DNA from: an uncultured Prevotellaceae bacterium | Lineage (GTDB): Bacteria > Bacteroidota > Bacteroidia > Bacteroidales > Muribaculaceae | Assembly: GCA_946406035.1 (NCBI GenBank) | Contig: CAMJJG010000003.1 | Location: forward strand, 1-64,000 | Reading direction: 5' to 3' | Length of the DNA: 64,000 nt | In this document: positions 25,787 to 35,636 of the stretch, piece after piece | Layout of the letters: every line of letters begins with the position of its first letter | How positions within the stretch are numbered: position 1 is the stretch's first letter | Notes under the pieces: model-generated | Databases searched by the model: none | Seen by the model: only the letters and a program-made list of their open reading frames with translations | Told to the model about the DNA's origin: nothing | Program-made: the position numbers and the translations under genes

Positions 25787-25830
25787 GGGGGTAAAAGTGC
25801 CGTTGGGTACTTTTACCCCCGCTTTTTATT
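25787..25830 (+). terminator. Terminator of the DPP-IV gene
   Basis: Perfect 12-bp stem (25787-25798 with 25809-25820), 10-nt loop, then GCTTTTTATT. Confidence 0.85.
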
Positions 25831-25942
25831 GACAAATCCAGGAAAAGTATTAGATTTTCCCTGAAAGCCATTACAAATATGTTGGACTTCGTTTAGCAAT
25901 GTCTTACGATGAATAAATTCATCGAAAATGTCAGTTCTGGAT

Positions 25943-27151
25943 TCATTTGTATCTATGCAGTAGCCAATTGAGGACATTTACCTTGCGGATGCCATCGTAG
26001 TTGGCATCGGGGTCTTCATCAAGGGTCAGCAACCACTTGGGGTTGTGATCCTTGATGCTTTTTAGGGGGGCTAATTCGCGTTCCAGCGTGTCGGCGTTTC
26101 TAACGCTGGCCGATACTTGATAATAATTTGTCTGTTCATCGTTGATGGTGACGAAATCGATCTCTAGGTCGCCGGTCTTGCCGATAAACACATGCTGATT
26201 GTGGCGTAACAGTTCCAAATAAACTACATTCTCCAGCAGGTGCCCCACATCCACACCTTGACGGCCTAGCATGGCGCGCCTCAATGCCACATCAACCAGG
26301 TAGTATTTTTCCAAGGTCTTGAGCAGTTGTTTGCCCTTGACATTGTAGCGCCCCGCCCGATACAGGATAAAACTCTCTTGGAGAGCCGACAGGTATTTCT
26401 CTACGGTCTTTACATCGATTTTCCTGCCCGATGATGTCATGGTGTCGGCAATCTTCTTGGTTGACAACGTATTGCCGATGTTGTCAAGCATAAAAGTCAG
26501 GATACTCTCGAGCATCATGGCGTCCCTGATGTTTTTGCGTTGTAGCACGTCCTTGAGGACAATGGTGTTGTAGATGCCTTGCAGATAGTCGCTTATCACT
26601 GAGGGATTATTCCGTAATTCGGCAGTGTAAGGGAAACTGCTGTTGGTCACATAGTCAACATATTTATTACCCAGTTCCAATTCATTGCCAGTGCTCTCGA
26701 CAAACTCGGCAAATGAAAGGGGTAGCATCTTGATTTCCACATACCTGCCTGAAAGCAATGTCGCTATCTCACTGGATAACAAGAAGGCGTTAGACCCCGT
26801 GATGTACATGTCAACGTTTGGCTTGATGTATAGGGCATCCAGTACGTCGGCAAATCTGTCAACATGCTGTATCTCGTCGATGAATAAATAAGTCATTTTG
26901 GACTTGTGCAGGCGTGATTTCACATGGGCATACAAGGCATCGGGATCTCGCAGCTCCTTGTTGTCATAGTCCTCAAGGTTGATGGCTATGATCTGTTCTT
27001 CTTTTATTCCAGTGGTGCGCAGTTCGTCCTGCATGATCTCGAGCATTGTTGATTTGCCGCATCGTCTCACACCCGTGATGATCTTGATGATTTGCTTATC
27101 CCGCAGGGATGTCAATTTGCTTAAATAATCGTTGCGCTTTATTCTCTTCAT
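25943..27151 (-). CDS. AAA ATPase with DUF4143 C-terminal domain
   Basis: 402 residues from the ATG at 27151; the frame extends to 27253 only through the palindromic repeats upstream. Walker A is GVRRCGKSTM, Walker B is TYLFIDEIQHVD, followed by sensor-like YITGSNAFLLSSEIATLLSGRY. The C-terminal half (about 185-402) fits DUF4143, with a nuclease-like ending (IGKTGDLEIDFVTINDEQTNYYQVSASV, a D-E-x-K-like pattern in which the Lys position is Gln). Such ATPases are abundant, often mobile and of unknown role in Bacteroidetes. Its promoter lies just downstream of three phased palindromes, so self-regulation is possible. Confidence 0.85.
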   Translation of the reverse strand: MKRIKRNDYLSKLTSLRDKQIIKIITGVRRCGKSTMLEIMQDELRTTGIKEEQIIAINLEDYDNKELRDPDALYAHVKSRLHKSKMTYLFIDEIQHVDRFADVLDALYIKPNVDMYITGSNAFLLSSEIATLLSGRYVEIKMLPLSFAEFVESTGNELELGNKYVDYVTNSSFPYTAELRNNPSVISDYLQGIYNTIVLKDVLQRKNIRDAMMLESILTFMLDNIGNTLSTKKIADTMTSSGRKIDVKTVEKYLSALQESFILYRAGRYNVKGKQLLKTLEKYYLVDVALRRAMLGRQGVDVGHLLENVVYLELLRHNQHVFIGKTGDLEIDFVTINDEQTNYYQVSASVRNADTLERELAPLKSIKDHNPKWLLTLDEDPDANYDGIRKVNVLNWLLHRYK

Positions 27152-27178
27152 GATTGCTTGAATTTGTCGTTTGTGCCG

Positions 27179-27186
27179 CAAAGATA
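27179..27186 (-). promoter_or_regulatory. -7 box of the ATPase gene
   Basis: Minus strand TATCTTTG, 27 bp before the ATG at 27151. The first palindrome of the upstream array begins about 5 bp further upstream. Confidence 0.6.
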
Positions 27187-27190
27187 AGTG

Positions 27191-27298
27191 AAGTTTTTTG
27201 GATTTCATTCCAAAAAGTGGTTGAAAAATGAAAGTTTTGGGATTTAATTCCAAAAAATAGCCGATTTTGTGAAGTTTTTGGATTTGAACCCAAAAACT
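27191..27298. repeat. Three palindromic repeats with 40-bp spacing upstream of the ATPase gene
   Basis: Copies centred near 27206, 27245 and 27286. Each has arms of the type TTTTTGGA/TCCAAAAA around a 5-8 bp AT-rich middle. Copy 3 has perfect 9-bp arms (27273-27281 with 27290-27298); copy 1 has 8-bp arms (27195-27202 with 27209-27216). Centre-to-centre distance is close to 40 bp both times, about four helical turns. Confidence 0.75.
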
Positions 27299-27324
27299 TT
27301 TCCGTCAATCAATATTGGATCGTA

Positions 27325-27367
27325 GAGTTATCGCCGACTAAGAACGTGTCCTAGTCGGCGATAACTC
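27325..27367. terminator. Perfect 16-bp hairpin after the 27416 gene
   Basis: 27325-27340 pairs with 27352-27367, 11-nt loop. It lies past the stop of the minus-strand gene at 27416. No T-run follows on either strand, so termination is likely but not certain. Confidence 0.55.
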
Positions 27368-27415
27368 GGTCTTGTAACGGTTCCCGATTATCATGAGAGC
27401 CGCTTCGATGGGGCG

Positions 27416-28306
27416 TTACTTCATCACCTTAACAGCGCTGGTGGTGCCGTCGGTGTAAGTAGTCACGATGATAGTCAAGCCGTTAGCCTCGGCCATTTCT
27501 TGGCCAGCCATGTTGAAGTAGCGAACGCCGGCCACCTGCTTGCCGTCAGCCAACTCGTTGATGCCGGTAGTGCCGGGAGTCTTGAACTCGACAGAAGCCA
27601 GGGGGCCCCATTCGCCGTTGGCATTCATGCCAATTGAGAAGGCGATGTACCATGTGTCTGGCTCGGCGTTCCATTGTGCTTCGTCAATGCCGTACTGATC
27701 CCAGTAGGGGTCGTAGGGGTTGTCTTGCTTGAGGTAGTTGAGCACATTCTCCAGCCCCCACTCGGCTGACTCATAGGCCGACTTCAGGATGATCATGTCG
27801 CGGTGCTTTGCCACTTCCTCGTTGGGGATATAGGTCACCCACTGGTAGTAGCCATTCTCAGGGTCTCCACCAAATGCGCCGATTTCGATGGTCATCACGG
27901 CCTCACCGCCACCACCCATGCTGGCGGTTGTCACGGGTATGATAATCATGTCGGCATCCACTCCGTCAGCATCCCAGCATTGCACGTAAATCTCATAGTC
28001 CGAGCCTGGTGCCTGGTTGGTCCAAGTGTACTGGTAGGTCTCGGTCTGAGCGATGCCCCAAGCCTTGATCATGTCGCTCATGGTCTGGAAACCCATCCAC
28101 GGGCCGAACATGGCAAACTGCTGCTCGGCAGTGCCCGCCTCAAACAGGCAGAAGGCGTAGCCTGCCGCATCGGCATTGGGCATGAACGTCATGGTGATAA
28201 AATCAGTGCCCACCTCGTCGATGTTATAGTCGACCGAGGGAGTCTGGGCATTCATGCTCAAGCCTGTCATCAAGATTGCAAGTGTAAAGATAAGCTGTTT
28301 CATCAT
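27416..28306 (-). CDS. Secreted protein with fibronectin-like domain and T9SS-like C-terminal motif
   Basis: 296 residues. Signal peptide about 1-20 (FTLAILMTGLSMNAQ). An Ig/FN3-like domain at about 24-130 (SVDYNIDEVGTDFITMTFMPNADA), then a region rich in Trp and Tyr, then a C-terminal module VRYFNMAGQEMAEANGLTIIVTTYTDGTTSAVKVMK (shown in parts). The NMAGQ turn and closing basic strand resemble type A sorting domains of Bacteroidetes secretion systems, but I cannot confirm T9SS recognition. No enzyme motif is seen. Met1 and Met2 are adjacent; either may be the start. Confidence 0.75.
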   Translation of the reverse strand: MMKQLIFTLAILMTGLSMNAQTPSVDYNIDEVGTDFITMTFMPNADAAGYAFCLFEAGTAEQQFAMFGPWMGFQTMSDMIKAWGIAQTETYQYTWTNQAPGSDYEIYVQCWDADGVDADMIIIPVTTASMGGGGEAVMTIEIGAFGGDPENGYYQWVTYIPNEEVAKHRDMIILKSAYESAEWGLENVLNYLKQDNPYDPYWDQYGIDEAQWNAEPDTWYIAFSIGMNANGEWGPLASVEFKTPGTTGINELADGKQVAGVRYFNMAGQEMAEANGLTIIVTTYTDGTTSAVKVMK

Positions 28307-28334
28307 TGAAAGGAATAATTAGTAGTTAAACAAA

Positions 28335-28342
28335 CAAAAATA
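28335..28342 (-). promoter_or_regulatory. -7 box of the 27416-28306 gene
   Basis: Minus strand TATTTTTG, 28 bp before the start codon. A second candidate, TAACTTTG, lies at 28413-28420. Confidence 0.5.
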
Positions 28343-28643
28343 TATACTTTTTTGATTTTCAGAAGTCTATGCTTTGATTTAGGTGGCTCCTGCAATATTT
28401 AAAGCCCTACGGCAAAGTTACTATGATTATTTCATATAAAAAAACAAACAATGGCGGCTTTTTTATGGCCGCTACCTAAATACTATTGTTTTCGGTGGTT
28501 GGGTTCTATGTCGTGGGCTGTAACCCATGGCTGGCAACTGGATTATAGTTCCAAAGTGCTGTCATAACTACAGTTATCTATGTAATAGATAAAAAGTTAA
28601 TAAATAATTGTAAAGAATGGACTGAAAAATGGGGAAATTTTTC

Positions 28644-28651
28644 TATATTTG
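28644..28651 (+). promoter_or_regulatory. -7 box of the lysine-fermentation operon
   Basis: TATATTTG followed by C, 46 bp before the first start codon. No TTTG -33 box at the expected spacing, which could mean an activator is needed. Confidence 0.55.
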
Positions 28652-28697
28652 CACCCAATTATAGACATAAACCAATACATTCCAAAACATAAACATT

Positions 28698-29348
28698 ATG
28701 AACAAGCAAATCACACTGGAACAAGCCGTCGAGAAAGTACAGGACGGCATGACAATCATGTTTGGCGGATTCCTGGGCAACGGCAGTGCCACCCAGATTA
28801 TCGACGCCATTGTAGAGAAGGGAGTTAAGGATCTGACTATCATTGCCAACGATACCGCCTATGACGAGGTGGCCCATGGCAAGCTGGTCACCAATCACCA
28901 GGTAAAGAAGGCAATCGTCAGCCACACAGGCACCAACAAGCAGACCGCCTTGCAGAAGAATGAGGGTACCCTCATCGTCGAGTATGTGCCCCAGGGCACC
29001 CTGGCCGAGCGCATCCGTGCGGCTGGTGCTGGACTGGGCGGCGTGCTGACCCCCACCGGCCTGGGCACCATCATGGCCGACGGCAAGGAGATCATCAAGG
29101 TTGACGGCAAGGACTACTTGCTCGAGAAGCCGCTGAGGGCCGACATCGCCTTCCTGCGCGCCAACATCGTTGACGAGTTTGGCAACATGGTCTTCCTGGG
29201 CACCACCAACAACTTCAACCCCCTGATGGCTACCGCAGCCGACTATGTAGTCGTTGAGGCCGAGAAGCTCGTTCCCGTGGGTGAGATCGCCCCCGAGCAT
29301 GTTCACGCATCGGGCATCTATGTTGACGGCATCTACGTCGAGAAATAA
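28698..29348 (+). CDS. atoD: Acetoacetate/butyrate CoA-transferase, subunit A
   Basis: 216 residues, SCOT/AtoD family: VQDGMTIMFGGFLGNGSATQIIDAI (CoA-binding glycine-rich start), PQGTLAERIRAAGAGLGGVLTPTG and FNPLMATAADYVVVEAEKLV. It pairs with subunit B encoded 8.7 kb downstream at 38067 at the other side of the kam genes. Expected reaction: transfer of CoA from butyryl-CoA to acetoacetate, or between acetate and either acyl group, giving butyrate. First gene of the lysine operon. The separation of the two subunits within one operon is unusual for this family but each is complete. Confidence 0.9.
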   Translation: MNKQITLEQAVEKVQDGMTIMFGGFLGNGSATQIIDAIVEKGVKDLTIIANDTAYDEVAHGKLVTNHQVKKAIVSHTGTNKQTALQKNEGTLIVEYVPQGTLAERIRAAGAGLGGVLTPTGLGTIMADGKEIIKVDGKDYLLEKPLRADIAFLRANIVDEFGNMVFLGTTNNFNPLMATAADYVVVEAEKLVPVGEIAPEHVHASGIYVDGIYVEK

Positions 29349-29420
29349 ACATTAGGAATAAGTTTACAGGCGATAGAAATCGCATTAAAAACTTAAAACT
29401 GAAAAACTTAAAACTGAACA
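29349..29420 (+). repeat. AACTTAAAACTG-type repeat in operon spacer 1
   Basis: ACTTAAAACTGAA occurs twice in tandem near 29388-29416. It belongs to the same spacer repeat family as 29808, 40406, 41662 and 42576. Confidence 0.55.
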
Positions 29421-29807
29421 ATGGAATACAAGACAATGATCAGACTGCGCATGAGCGCAAAGGATGCCCACTACGGTGGCAATCTGGTTGATGGAGCACA
29501 CATGGTTCACCTGTTTGGCGACGTGGCTACCGAGTTATTGATTATGCGCGATGGCGACGAGGGCCTGTTCTGTGCCTATGACAACATCGAGTTCCTGGCA
29601 CCTGTCTACGCCGGCGACTTCATCGAGGCCGAGGGCTGGATCGACCGTGAGGGCAACACATCGCGCCACATGGTGTTTGAGGCCCGCAAGGTGGCCAAGG
29701 CTCGCCCCGACATCAGTGCATCGGCAGCCGACATTCTCGACGAGCCCGTTGTCGTGTGCCGCGCATCAGGAACCTGTGTAACCCCCAAGGACTGCCAGCG
29801 CAAATAA
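29421..29807 (+). CDS. kal: 3-aminobutyryl-CoA ammonia lyase
   Basis: 128 residues, hotdog fold. [36 protein letters not shown] near the start matches the family, with the conserved Asp/Glu-containing stretch [28 protein letters not shown]. It deaminates L-3-aminobutyryl-CoA to crotonyl-CoA and ammonia, the last specific step of the lysine pathway before butyryl-CoA formation. It sits directly before kce and kdd, the two preceding pathway steps, so the assignment is well supported by context. Confidence 0.9.
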   Translation: MEYKTMIRLRMSAKDAHYGGNLVDGAHMVHLFGDVATELLIMRDGDEGLFCAYDNIEFLAPVYAGDFIEAEGWIDREGNTSRHMVFEARKVAKARPDISASAADILDEPVVVCRASGTCVTPKDCQRK

Positions 29808-29888
29808 ATTAGAAGTTAGGAGTTAGGAGTTGTAACGATACTAAAACTGACGACTGGCGACTAAAAACTGAAAACTAAAAAACTAGAA
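29808..29888 (+). repeat. Inverted short-period repeat in operon spacer 2
   Basis: Left arm GAAGTTAGGAGTTAGGAGTT and right arm of repeated ACTGAAAACTAAAA units, about 9-bp period. Same family as the other lysine-operon spacers. Confidence 0.55.
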
Positions 29889-30722
29889 ATGGACAAACTG
29901 ATTATTACCGCCGCCATCTGCGGCGCCGAGGTTACCAAGGAGCAGAATCCTAACGTACCCTATACTGTAGAAGAGATCGTCCGCGAGGCCAAGTCGGCTG
30001 TCGATGCCGGTGCTGCCATCGTGCACCTGCACGTGCGCTGGGACGACGGCACGCCCACCCAGGACCGCGCCCGCTTCCAGGAGTGTGAAGAGGCTATCCT
30101 GAAGGTGTGCCCCAACGTGATCCTCATCCCGTCGACCGGTGGTGCAGTGGGCATGACGCCCGACGAGCGCCTGCAGTCGACCGACACCACCCCGCTGCCC
30201 GAGATGGCAACGCTGGACTGTGGCACTTGCAACTTTGGCGACGAGATCTTTGACAACACGATGCCCACGATGCGTGCCTTCGGCAAGCGCATGATTGAGC
30301 GCGGCATCAAGCCCGAGTATGAGTGCTTCGAGATGGGCCACCTGGACACCATCCTCACGATGGCCCGCAAGGGTGAAGTGCCCGGTAACCCCATGCAGTT
30401 CAACTTTGTGCTGGGCGTTCCCGGTTGCACTCCCGCCACCGTGGCCAACCTGTGCTGGCTCGTGAACGGCATTCCCGCAGGCTCGACCTGGACGGTGACC
30501 GGTGTGGGCCGTCATGCCTTCCCGATGGCCGCTGCCGCTATCGCCATGGGCGGTAACGTGCGTGTGGGCTTTGAGGACAACCTGTACCTGTCCAAGGGCG
30601 TGCTCGCCAAGAGCAACGGCGAGCTCGTCGAGAAGGTCGTTCGTCTGGCCCGCGAGTTGGGCCGTCCCATCGCCACCAGCGACGAGGCCCGCGAGATTCT
30701 GGGCTTGCCCAAGCGCAACTAA
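29889..30722 (+). CDS. kce: 3-keto-5-aminohexanoate cleavage enzyme (BKACE family)
   Basis: 277 residues, the family length. TIM barrel metal site: VHLHVR with His46 and His48, and the Glu in VGFEDN near residue 229, all as in characterised Kce. Further conserved ILIPSTGGAVGM and FEMGHLDT. It condenses 3-keto-5-aminohexanoate with acetyl-CoA and cleaves it to L-3-aminobutyryl-CoA and acetoacetate. Together with Kdd and Kal in flanking genes, the substrate assignment within the BKACE family is strong. Confidence 0.93.
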   Translation: MDKLIITAAICGAEVTKEQNPNVPYTVEEIVREAKSAVDAGAAIVHLHVRWDDGTPTQDRARFQECEEAILKVCPNVILIPSTGGAVGMTPDERLQSTDTTPLPEMATLDCGTCNFGDEIFDNTMPTMRAFGKRMIERGIKPEYECFEMGHLDTILTMARKGEVPGNPMQFNFVLGVPGCTPATVANLCWLVNGIPAGSTWTVTGVGRHAFPMAAAAIAMGGNVRVGFEDNLYLSKGVLAKSNGELVEKVVRLARELGRPIATSDEAREILGLPKRN

Positions 30723-30789
30723 GGTCTAAGGCCCCTAAAAACAAAACAACAACAAAATAGAGTTTAACTAATAAAACAACATTAAAACA

Positions 30790-31863
30790 ATGCAGAAACA
30801 CGGAAATAGATTCGGTACCCACCGAGTAATCGAGCCTAAGGGCATCCTTCCCCAGCCCGCCAACAAGCTGGACAACAACATGGACGAGATCTATGACAAC
30901 GAGATCCTCATCGACGTTCAGACCCTGAACATCGACAGCGCATCGTTCACCGACATCCACAACTATGCCAAGCAGCAGGCCAAGGACCCCAACAACGAGG
31001 CCGAGGTGATGGAGGAGATTAAAAAGGAGATGCTCCTCAACGTTGAGTTGCAGGGCAAGCACCGCAACCGCCGCACCGGTTCGGGCGGTATGCTCCTGGG
31101 TAAGGTGGAGAAGATTGGCGACGCCCTCAAGGGCAAGATCGACCTCAAGGAGGGCGACCGCATCGCTACCCTCGTTTCCCTGTCACTGACCCCGCTGCGC
31201 ATCGACGAGATCCTCGAGATCCGCGCCGACGTTGACCAGGTGGATATCAAGGGTAAGGCTATCCTGTTCGAGAGCGGCATCTATGCCAAGATTCCCGATG
31301 ACATGCCCGAGAAGCTCGCCCTGAGCGCCCTCGACGTGGCTGGTGCTCCCGCCCAGACCGCCAAGCTGTGCCAGTATGGCCAGAACGTGGTTATCCTGGG
31401 TGCCGGTGGCAAGAGCGGCATGTTGTGCTGCTACGAGGCCAAGAAGCGCGTGGGTGTAACCGGAAAGGTTATCGGTCTGGCCAACAGCCCCAAGTCCACC
31501 CAGCGCATCAAGGATCTGGGCTTCTGTGACGTGGTCGAGAGCGTTGCCGGCATGACCCCCGTTGAGGTCTATGAGCTGGTTTACAAGCTCACCGACGGCA
31601 AGATGGCCGACACCACTATCAACTGTGTGAATGTGCCCGATTGTGAGATGACCGCAGTGCTGTGCACCAAGGATGATGGCATCGTCTACTTCTTCTCGAT
31701 GGCCACCAGCTTCACCAAGGCAGCCCTGGGTGCCGAGGGTATCGGTGCCGACGTGAACATGATCATCGGTAACGGCTACACCAAGGGCCATGCCGACTTC
31801 ACCCTGCAGGAGCTGCGCGAGTGCCCCGAGCTGCGCAAGATCTTTGAGGAACTTTACGCATAA
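30790..31863 (+). CDS. kdd: L-erythro-3,5-diaminohexanoate dehydrogenase
   Basis: 357 residues. The N-terminal GroES-like part (FGTHRVIEPKGILPQPA, GGMLLGKVEKIG, LKEGDRIATLVSLSLTPL) is followed by a Rossmann domain with VVILGAGGKSGMLCCYEAKKRVG (about 195-217). It oxidatively deaminates 3,5-diaminohexanoate to 5-amino-3-ketohexanoate with NAD(P). Gene order kal-kce-kdd-kamA is consistent with the pathway read backward. The leader of the gene is A/C-rich with no Shine-Dalgarno sequence. Confidence 0.93.
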   Translation: MQKHGNRFGTHRVIEPKGILPQPANKLDNNMDEIYDNEILIDVQTLNIDSASFTDIHNYAKQQAKDPNNEAEVMEEIKKEMLLNVELQGKHRNRRTGSGGMLLGKVEKIGDALKGKIDLKEGDRIATLVSLSLTPLRIDEILEIRADVDQVDIKGKAILFESGIYAKIPDDMPEKLALSALDVAGAPAQTAKLCQYGQNVVILGAGGKSGMLCCYEAKKRVGVTGKVIGLANSPKSTQRIKDLGFCDVVESVAGMTPVEVYELVYKLTDGKMADTTINCVNVPDCEMTAVLCTKDDGIVYFFSMATSFTKAALGAEGIGADVNMIIGNGYTKGHADFTLQELRECPELRKIFEELYA

Positions 31864-31880
31864 TCCAATCATCACCCGTT

Positions 31881-33164
<1,284 letters not shown>

Positions 33165-33184
33165 TAGATTATATCCGCTGGTCA

Positions 33185-33212
33185 TGTAGGGGCCCAATCT
33201 GGTGCCCCTACA
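33185..33212. repeat. Hairpin between kamA and kamB
   Basis: Perfect 9-bp arms TGTAGGGGC and GCCCCTACA with a 10-nt loop. No T-run follows, so it is more likely an RNA-stability or repeat element than a terminator. Confidence 0.6.
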
Positions 33213-33228
33213 GGCCGCCGGATAGATT

Positions 33229-34257
33229 GTGACTGTAGTGCTTCCCTTCATTGATGAAATATTGAAATATGATAGCTTGTCTATCGTGGGGTTGGAGAAG
33301 AATACCGGCAAGACCGAGTGTCTCAAGTATGTCCTTGATAACCTTCCCGTCGAGAGAAAACGCATTGCCGTGACCTCGATTGGCATCGATGGAGAGACCG
33401 TGGATCAGGTGACGCGCACCCAGAAGCCCGAAATCACGCTGCGCGAGGGTATGTACTTCGGCACCAGCGAGATGCACTACCGCCAGCGGCGACTGGTGTC
33501 GGAACTCATCGACGTGAGCGACGAGACGACCTCGTTGGGACGCGTGGTGACGGCAAGAGCCCTCACGGGAGGCAAGATACTCCTGTCGGGCCCCTCGTCG
33601 GGCAGTAGCTTGAAGCGATGGATGAGCGACATGAGGCAGCATGGCATCGACCATGTGATCATCGACGGCGCATTGTCGCGCATGAGCTCGGCATCGCCCG
33701 CCGTGAGCCAGTCGATGATTCTGGCCACCGGGGCGGCCTACTCGGCCAACATGACGACCCTGGTCCAGAAGACGGCCCATGTGGTGGATCTTGTCAACCT
33801 GGAACTGACGAGTGAACGCAATGTCAATCGGCTAGCCCCGCTCGAGAAGGGCGTGTGGTTTATCGATACCGATGGCGCCTTGCACGACCTGAACGCCATG
33901 ACATCCTTGTCCCAGGAAATCCACTTCGACGGTGTGGAGCACTGTGCCTCGCTATATGTCGCCGGAGCCCTGGTAGGGACCTTCCTCGACAAGGTGAGGA
34001 AGCACAAGACCTTGCGGCATGCCGAGATTGTGGTGCGTGACTTCACCAAGATTTTTGTCACCCCACAGCAGTACCGCCTGTTTGTCAAGGGTGGGGGACG
34101 CGTGAGCGTGTTGCAGAAGAGCAAACTCATCGCTGTCACCGTCAACCCGACCTCACCGACAGGTTATGTCCTGGACAGTGACCTGTTGTGCAATAGATTA
34201 TCTGAAGCCATAGGGCTTCCCGTTTACGACCTGCTCAAGAATAAAGAATGCAACTGA
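33229..34257 (+). CDS. kamB: KamB, predicted subunit of the lysine 5,6-aminomutase reactivase
   Basis: 342 residues with a GTG start at 33229 (a second GTG lies at 33238). P-loop GLEKNTGKT at 21-29 and VIIDGALSRMSSASP (about 141-155). The middle contains LLSGPSSGSSLKRWM. No membrane segment. It overlaps kamC by 10 bases. From its constant position between kamA and kamD in lysine fermenters, KamB with KamC is thought to reactivate the B12-dependent KamDE by exchanging damaged cofactor; this is established by annotation practice and analogy to diol dehydratase reactivases rather than anything provable here. Confidence 0.8.
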   Translation: MTVVLPFIDEILKYDSLSIVGLEKNTGKTECLKYVLDNLPVERKRIAVTSIGIDGETVDQVTRTQKPEITLREGMYFGTSEMHYRQRRLVSELIDVSDETTSLGRVVTARALTGGKILLSGPSSGSSLKRWMSDMRQHGIDHVIIDGALSRMSSASPAVSQSMILATGAAYSANMTTLVQKTAHVVDLVNLELTSERNVNRLAPLEKGVWFIDTDGALHDLNAMTSLSQEIHFDGVEHCASLYVAGALVGTFLDKVRKHKTLRHAEIVVRDFTKIFVTPQQYRLFVKGGGRVSVLQKSKLIAVTVNPTSPTGYVLDSDLLCNRLSEAIGLPVYDLLKNKECN

Positions 34258-35609
34258 AGAATGTCATAGAATCGCCATGCGGCTTGCGTTTCATGCTCGA
34301 CAAGCTGGAATTGCAGTCGGGTTTTGCACGCCGATGGCTCCTCGACTCGCCAATGATGACGCGAGCCGAGGAGATTGTGGCTTCCTATCAGGAATTGCAC
34401 TGTTTCACCGATTTTCTCCAGCGGGTTGATACACTTTATATCAATACACTGTGCCACAAGTTGTGTGATTTAAAAGACATCCGCACGACCATCCGCAACC
34501 TCTATCAAGGCACGGTACTGGACGATATCGAGCTGTTTGAGGTCAAGCACCTGGCACTGCTTGCAGCCGACGTGAAAAAGCTGCTGGCCCAGCACGGCAT
34601 GGACAAGGCCGTAGAGATTCCCGACCTCGACGAGGTGATCAACATCCTTGATCCCGATGGGATGAAGATAGCCACCTTCTATATCTATGACTCCTACAAC
34701 GACCGCCTCAAGGAACTGCGCGCCCTGATGCGCCGCCATCCCGACCAGCAGGATGAGTTGCTGCTCCAGGCCGGCGAAATCGAGGAGGAAGTGAGAACCA
34801 AACTGAGCAAGCGCCTGCATCCGTTTGCTACAGCCATCGAACAGGCCCAAACCGCACTGGCTCTCATCGACGTTGACGTGGCCCGTGCCAGGCAGGTGCA
34901 GGATATGGGATTGTGCTTCCCGGCACTCTCCCAGGATGGAACCAGCCAATATGACGACATGTTCCATCCCCAGGTGCAAGAGGCCCTGGCTAGCCGTGGC
35001 CGCAGCTTCCAGCCGGTGAGCATCGCCTACGGCATGGAACCGACACTCATCACGGGCGCCAACATGGGCGGTAAGACTGTCGTGTTAAAGACGTTGACGT
35101 TGTGCCAGTGGCTCTTCCAGTTCGGGTTTGGCATTCCCGCTGCCGCGGCACGGATTGCCATCAAGGACGAAATACACTTCTGCATCGGCGATGACCAGTC
35201 GGTCGAGAAAGGCCTGTCATCGTTCGCTGCCGAGATGAAGAATATCGATGCCGTCATCAAGGCATCGCGCGAGAACAAGAAACTGCTGGCGTTGATCGAC
35301 GAACCGGCCCGCACCACTAACCCCACCGAGGGTGCCGCCCTCGTGTCGGCCCTGCTGCGGGTGCTTGCAGGGCGGGACATGAGTCTGGTCATGACAACGC
35401 ACTATGATATAGAGCCTGGCGAGGCCCGCTGCCTCAGGGTAAAGGGCTTTGAGAACGGCTCGATGGACTACACGCTGGTCGAGGTTCAGGACGGCGAGGC
35501 GCCCCACGAGGCGCTCAACATCGCTCAGAGCCTGGGCATCGACAGCGAGTGGATAGACCAGGCCAGAGCACTGCTACAGGCCGCGCCAGGCAAGAATAAT
35601 CATTGTTGA
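34248..35609 (+). CDS. kamC: KamC, MutS-like ATPase, predicted reactivase of lysine 5,6-aminomutase
   Basis: 453 residues. It carries the core and ATPase parts of MutS without the mismatch-recognition domain: helical lever region with charged heptads (about 40-250), Walker A ITGANMGGKT (268-277), SSFAAEMKNID signature, Walker B KKLLALIDEPARTT and the following H-loop-like MTTHYD. Despite MutS similarity, the location inside the kam operon and the missing N-terminal domains argue against DNA mismatch repair. With KamB it is the inferred ATPase that restores inactive KamDE. Start ATG overlaps the kamB stop. Confidence 0.85.
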   Translation: MQLKNVIESPCGLRFMLDKLELQSGFARRWLLDSPMMTRAEEIVASYQELHCFTDFLQRVDTLYINTLCHKLCDLKDIRTTIRNLYQGTVLDDIELFEVKHLALLAADVKKLLAQHGMDKAVEIPDLDEVINILDPDGMKIATFYIYDSYNDRLKELRALMRRHPDQQDELLLQAGEIEEEVRTKLSKRLHPFATAIEQAQTALALIDVDVARARQVQDMGLCFPALSQDGTSQYDDMFHPQVQEALASRGRSFQPVSIAYGMEPTLITGANMGGKTVVLKTLTLCQWLFQFGFGIPAAAARIAIKDEIHFCIGDDQSVEKGLSSFAAEMKNIDAVIKASRENKKLLALIDEPARTTNPTEGAALVSALLRVLAGRDMSLVMTTHYDIEPGEARCLRVKGFENGSMDYTLVEVQDGEAPHEALNIAQSLGIDSEWIDQARALLQAAPGKNNHC

Positions 35610-35636
35610 CACTATATACTATAATACTATAATACG

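Larger units (their letters stand above)
28307..28697. other. Divergent regulatory region before the lysine operon
   Basis: 391 bp, AT-rich, no gene. Two candidate minus-strand -7 boxes for the secreted-protein gene (28335, 28413) and one plus-strand -7 box for the lysine operon (28644). No riboswitch or palindromic operator was recognised. Confidence 0.6.

Noticed and set aside
24255-25871. 538-codon open frame antisense to the DPP-IV gene
   Set aside because: Same codon-usage shadow effect; the sense frame has the intact Ser-Asp-His triad.
27191-27298. CRISPR array
   Set aside because: Only three imperfect palindromes with short, AT-rich, similar spacers; no cas gene nearby.
34248-35609. 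Mismatch repair MutS
   Set aside because: The protein has the MutS ATPase core but no mismatch-recognition domain, is only 453 residues, and is embedded between kamB and kamD.
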